Origin: JAUWQU01 sp964605095
GTDB lineage: Bacteria > Planctomycetota > Phycisphaerae > SM23-33
Reading direction: 5' to 3'
Assembly: GCA_964605095.1 (NCBI GenBank)
Contig: CAZSBS010000049.1
Location: 1-22,512 of the forward strand
DNA: 22,512 nucleotides
The notes below the pieces were generated by a model. It was given only the letters and a program-made list of their open reading frames with translations, was not told the origin of the DNA and ran no database searches. Both the position numbers and the translations under genes were made by a program. The stretch's first letter is position 1; each line of letters begins with the position of its first letter. Shown in pieces: positions 22,016 through 22,512 of the stretch.

Positions 22016-22151
22016 TACACTTTAATCCGGGAATTCGCGAAGTTTTCCAGGCCGGATAGTCCAGAGGCGGGTATCATTTGTGGCAGGATGATGAACGCCA
22101 TCAATTTGCGATCGAGCGTTTTGCGCTGACAACAGCAATAGGGATAGCCAT
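22016..22151. other. Spacer after acr3
   Basis: These 136 bases carry no recognisable gene, hairpin terminator or repeat. GC content falls noticeably compared with the island. The run aggga at about 22140-22145 may be the ribosome binding site for the next gene. Confidence 0.4.
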
Positions 22152-22512
22152 ATGGTACTCGACCACGTGGACAGACTGGAACTTTGCGATGAGCAGGCGA
22201 AGAAGCACGGGAACGAGTTGTACACGTTGCGAAATTTGGCCGTGGGCCTTGCTTATTTGAACCATCAGGTGGCCAAGATTGAGCAAGCAACTGTTGGGCC
22301 TATTCAGGGGAAGCTGAAGGTGTTTTCGACGGGGAACATTCCCGGAATTGCGCCGGAGACACTGTCGTTGGTGACCTGTTTCTTTCATTGGTACGCTGTT
22401 TCAGCGTGCAACTATGTGCAGCTCGTTGGCTGTATGGCACAGCAGGTTGACTCGACTAGGCCAACCCCAAAGGAATACGCAAAGACCGTGATGCCCACCG
22501 TATTAAAATATC
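22152..22512 (+). CDS. Hypothetical protein, 5' part only (runs off window)
   Basis: ATG 22152 opens an uninterrupted frame of 120 codons to the window edge, starting MVLDHVDRLELCDEQAKKHG. A plausible ribosome binding site (aggga, 8-9 bases upstream) precedes it. The visible part has a helical, charged N-terminus (1-45), then GKLKVFSTGNIPGIAPETL and a hydrophobic, aromatic stretch SLVTCFFHWYAVSACNYVQL. I do not recognise the family. Codon use is less GC-biased than in the island. The opposite-strand ORFs in this stretch lack comparable support. Confidence 0.5.
   Translation, partial: MVLDHVDRLELCDEQAKKHGNELYTLRNLAVGLAYLNHQVAKIEQATVGPIQGKLKVFSTGNIPGIAPETLSLVTCFFHWYAVSACNYVQLVGCMAQQVDSTRPTPKEYAKTVMPTVLKY

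Noticed and set aside
1..22512. tRNA, rRNA or riboswitch genes
   Set aside because: I found no cloverleaf with a TTC-arm pattern, no rRNA signature and no known riboswitch core on either strand by reading.

Overview
The window is GC-rich bacterial DNA with dense genes and long antisense shadow ORFs. A Tat-exported xylose-isomerase-like TIM-barrel protein, a GH3-type acyl-adenylating enzyme, degenerate intergenic repeats and a REP-type Y1 transposase flanked by palindromes together suggest a Planctomycetota-like organism, perhaps Phycisphaerae. This is inferred from gene content; no rRNA or marker gene is present to confirm it.

Region 1 (1-5290) is ordinary chromosomal content: a degenerate repeat patch, a secreted alpha/beta-hydrolase, a two-helix membrane protein, a VOC-fold protein, an unrecognised 174-residue protein, a Tat-exported sugar-isomerase-like protein and a UPF0104 flippase-like membrane protein.

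Region 2 (5287-6644) is a repeat and transposase patch. A REP-associated Y1 transposase lies between palindromic inverted ends. A second, identical 166-bp copy of its right end, including the last 38 bases of the transposase gene, lies 931 bp upstream.

Region 3 (6645-10888) holds a divergent GH3 acyl-adenylating enzyme facing a translationally coupled pair: an alpha-oxoamine synthase (serine palmitoyltransferase/KBL type) and a tandem-GNAT acyltransferase. The set resembles a compact sphingoid-base or ceramide-like lipid pathway. A third ATGA-coupled reading frame is cut off after 29 codons where the next region begins.

Region 4 (10852-22015) is an arsenic or thiophilic-metalloid island, all on the + strand: arsR, an ArsP-type permease, a Cys-rich DGC-domain protein, four proteins with thioredoxin-type CXXC sites (one cytosolic mini-thioredoxin, one lipoprotein, one fused to NosL/TRASH-like Cys-rich domains, one fused to a SurA-like domain), a CcdA-type membrane electron transporter, a DevBCA/MacAB-like exporter trio, a thioredoxin-type arsenate reductase and an ACR3 arsenite exporter. 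A GTGAGT-type operator-like sequence occurs at both the arsR and permease promoters. The proposed logic is that CcdA carries electrons out to envelope thioredoxin-fold proteins, which reduce or bind thiol-reactive metalloid species, while ArsP, ACR3 and the ABC exporter remove products. The enzymes at the two ends are classical; the redox relay in the middle is the unusual part.

The last 496 bases contain a short spacer and the start of an unrecognised gene that runs off the window.
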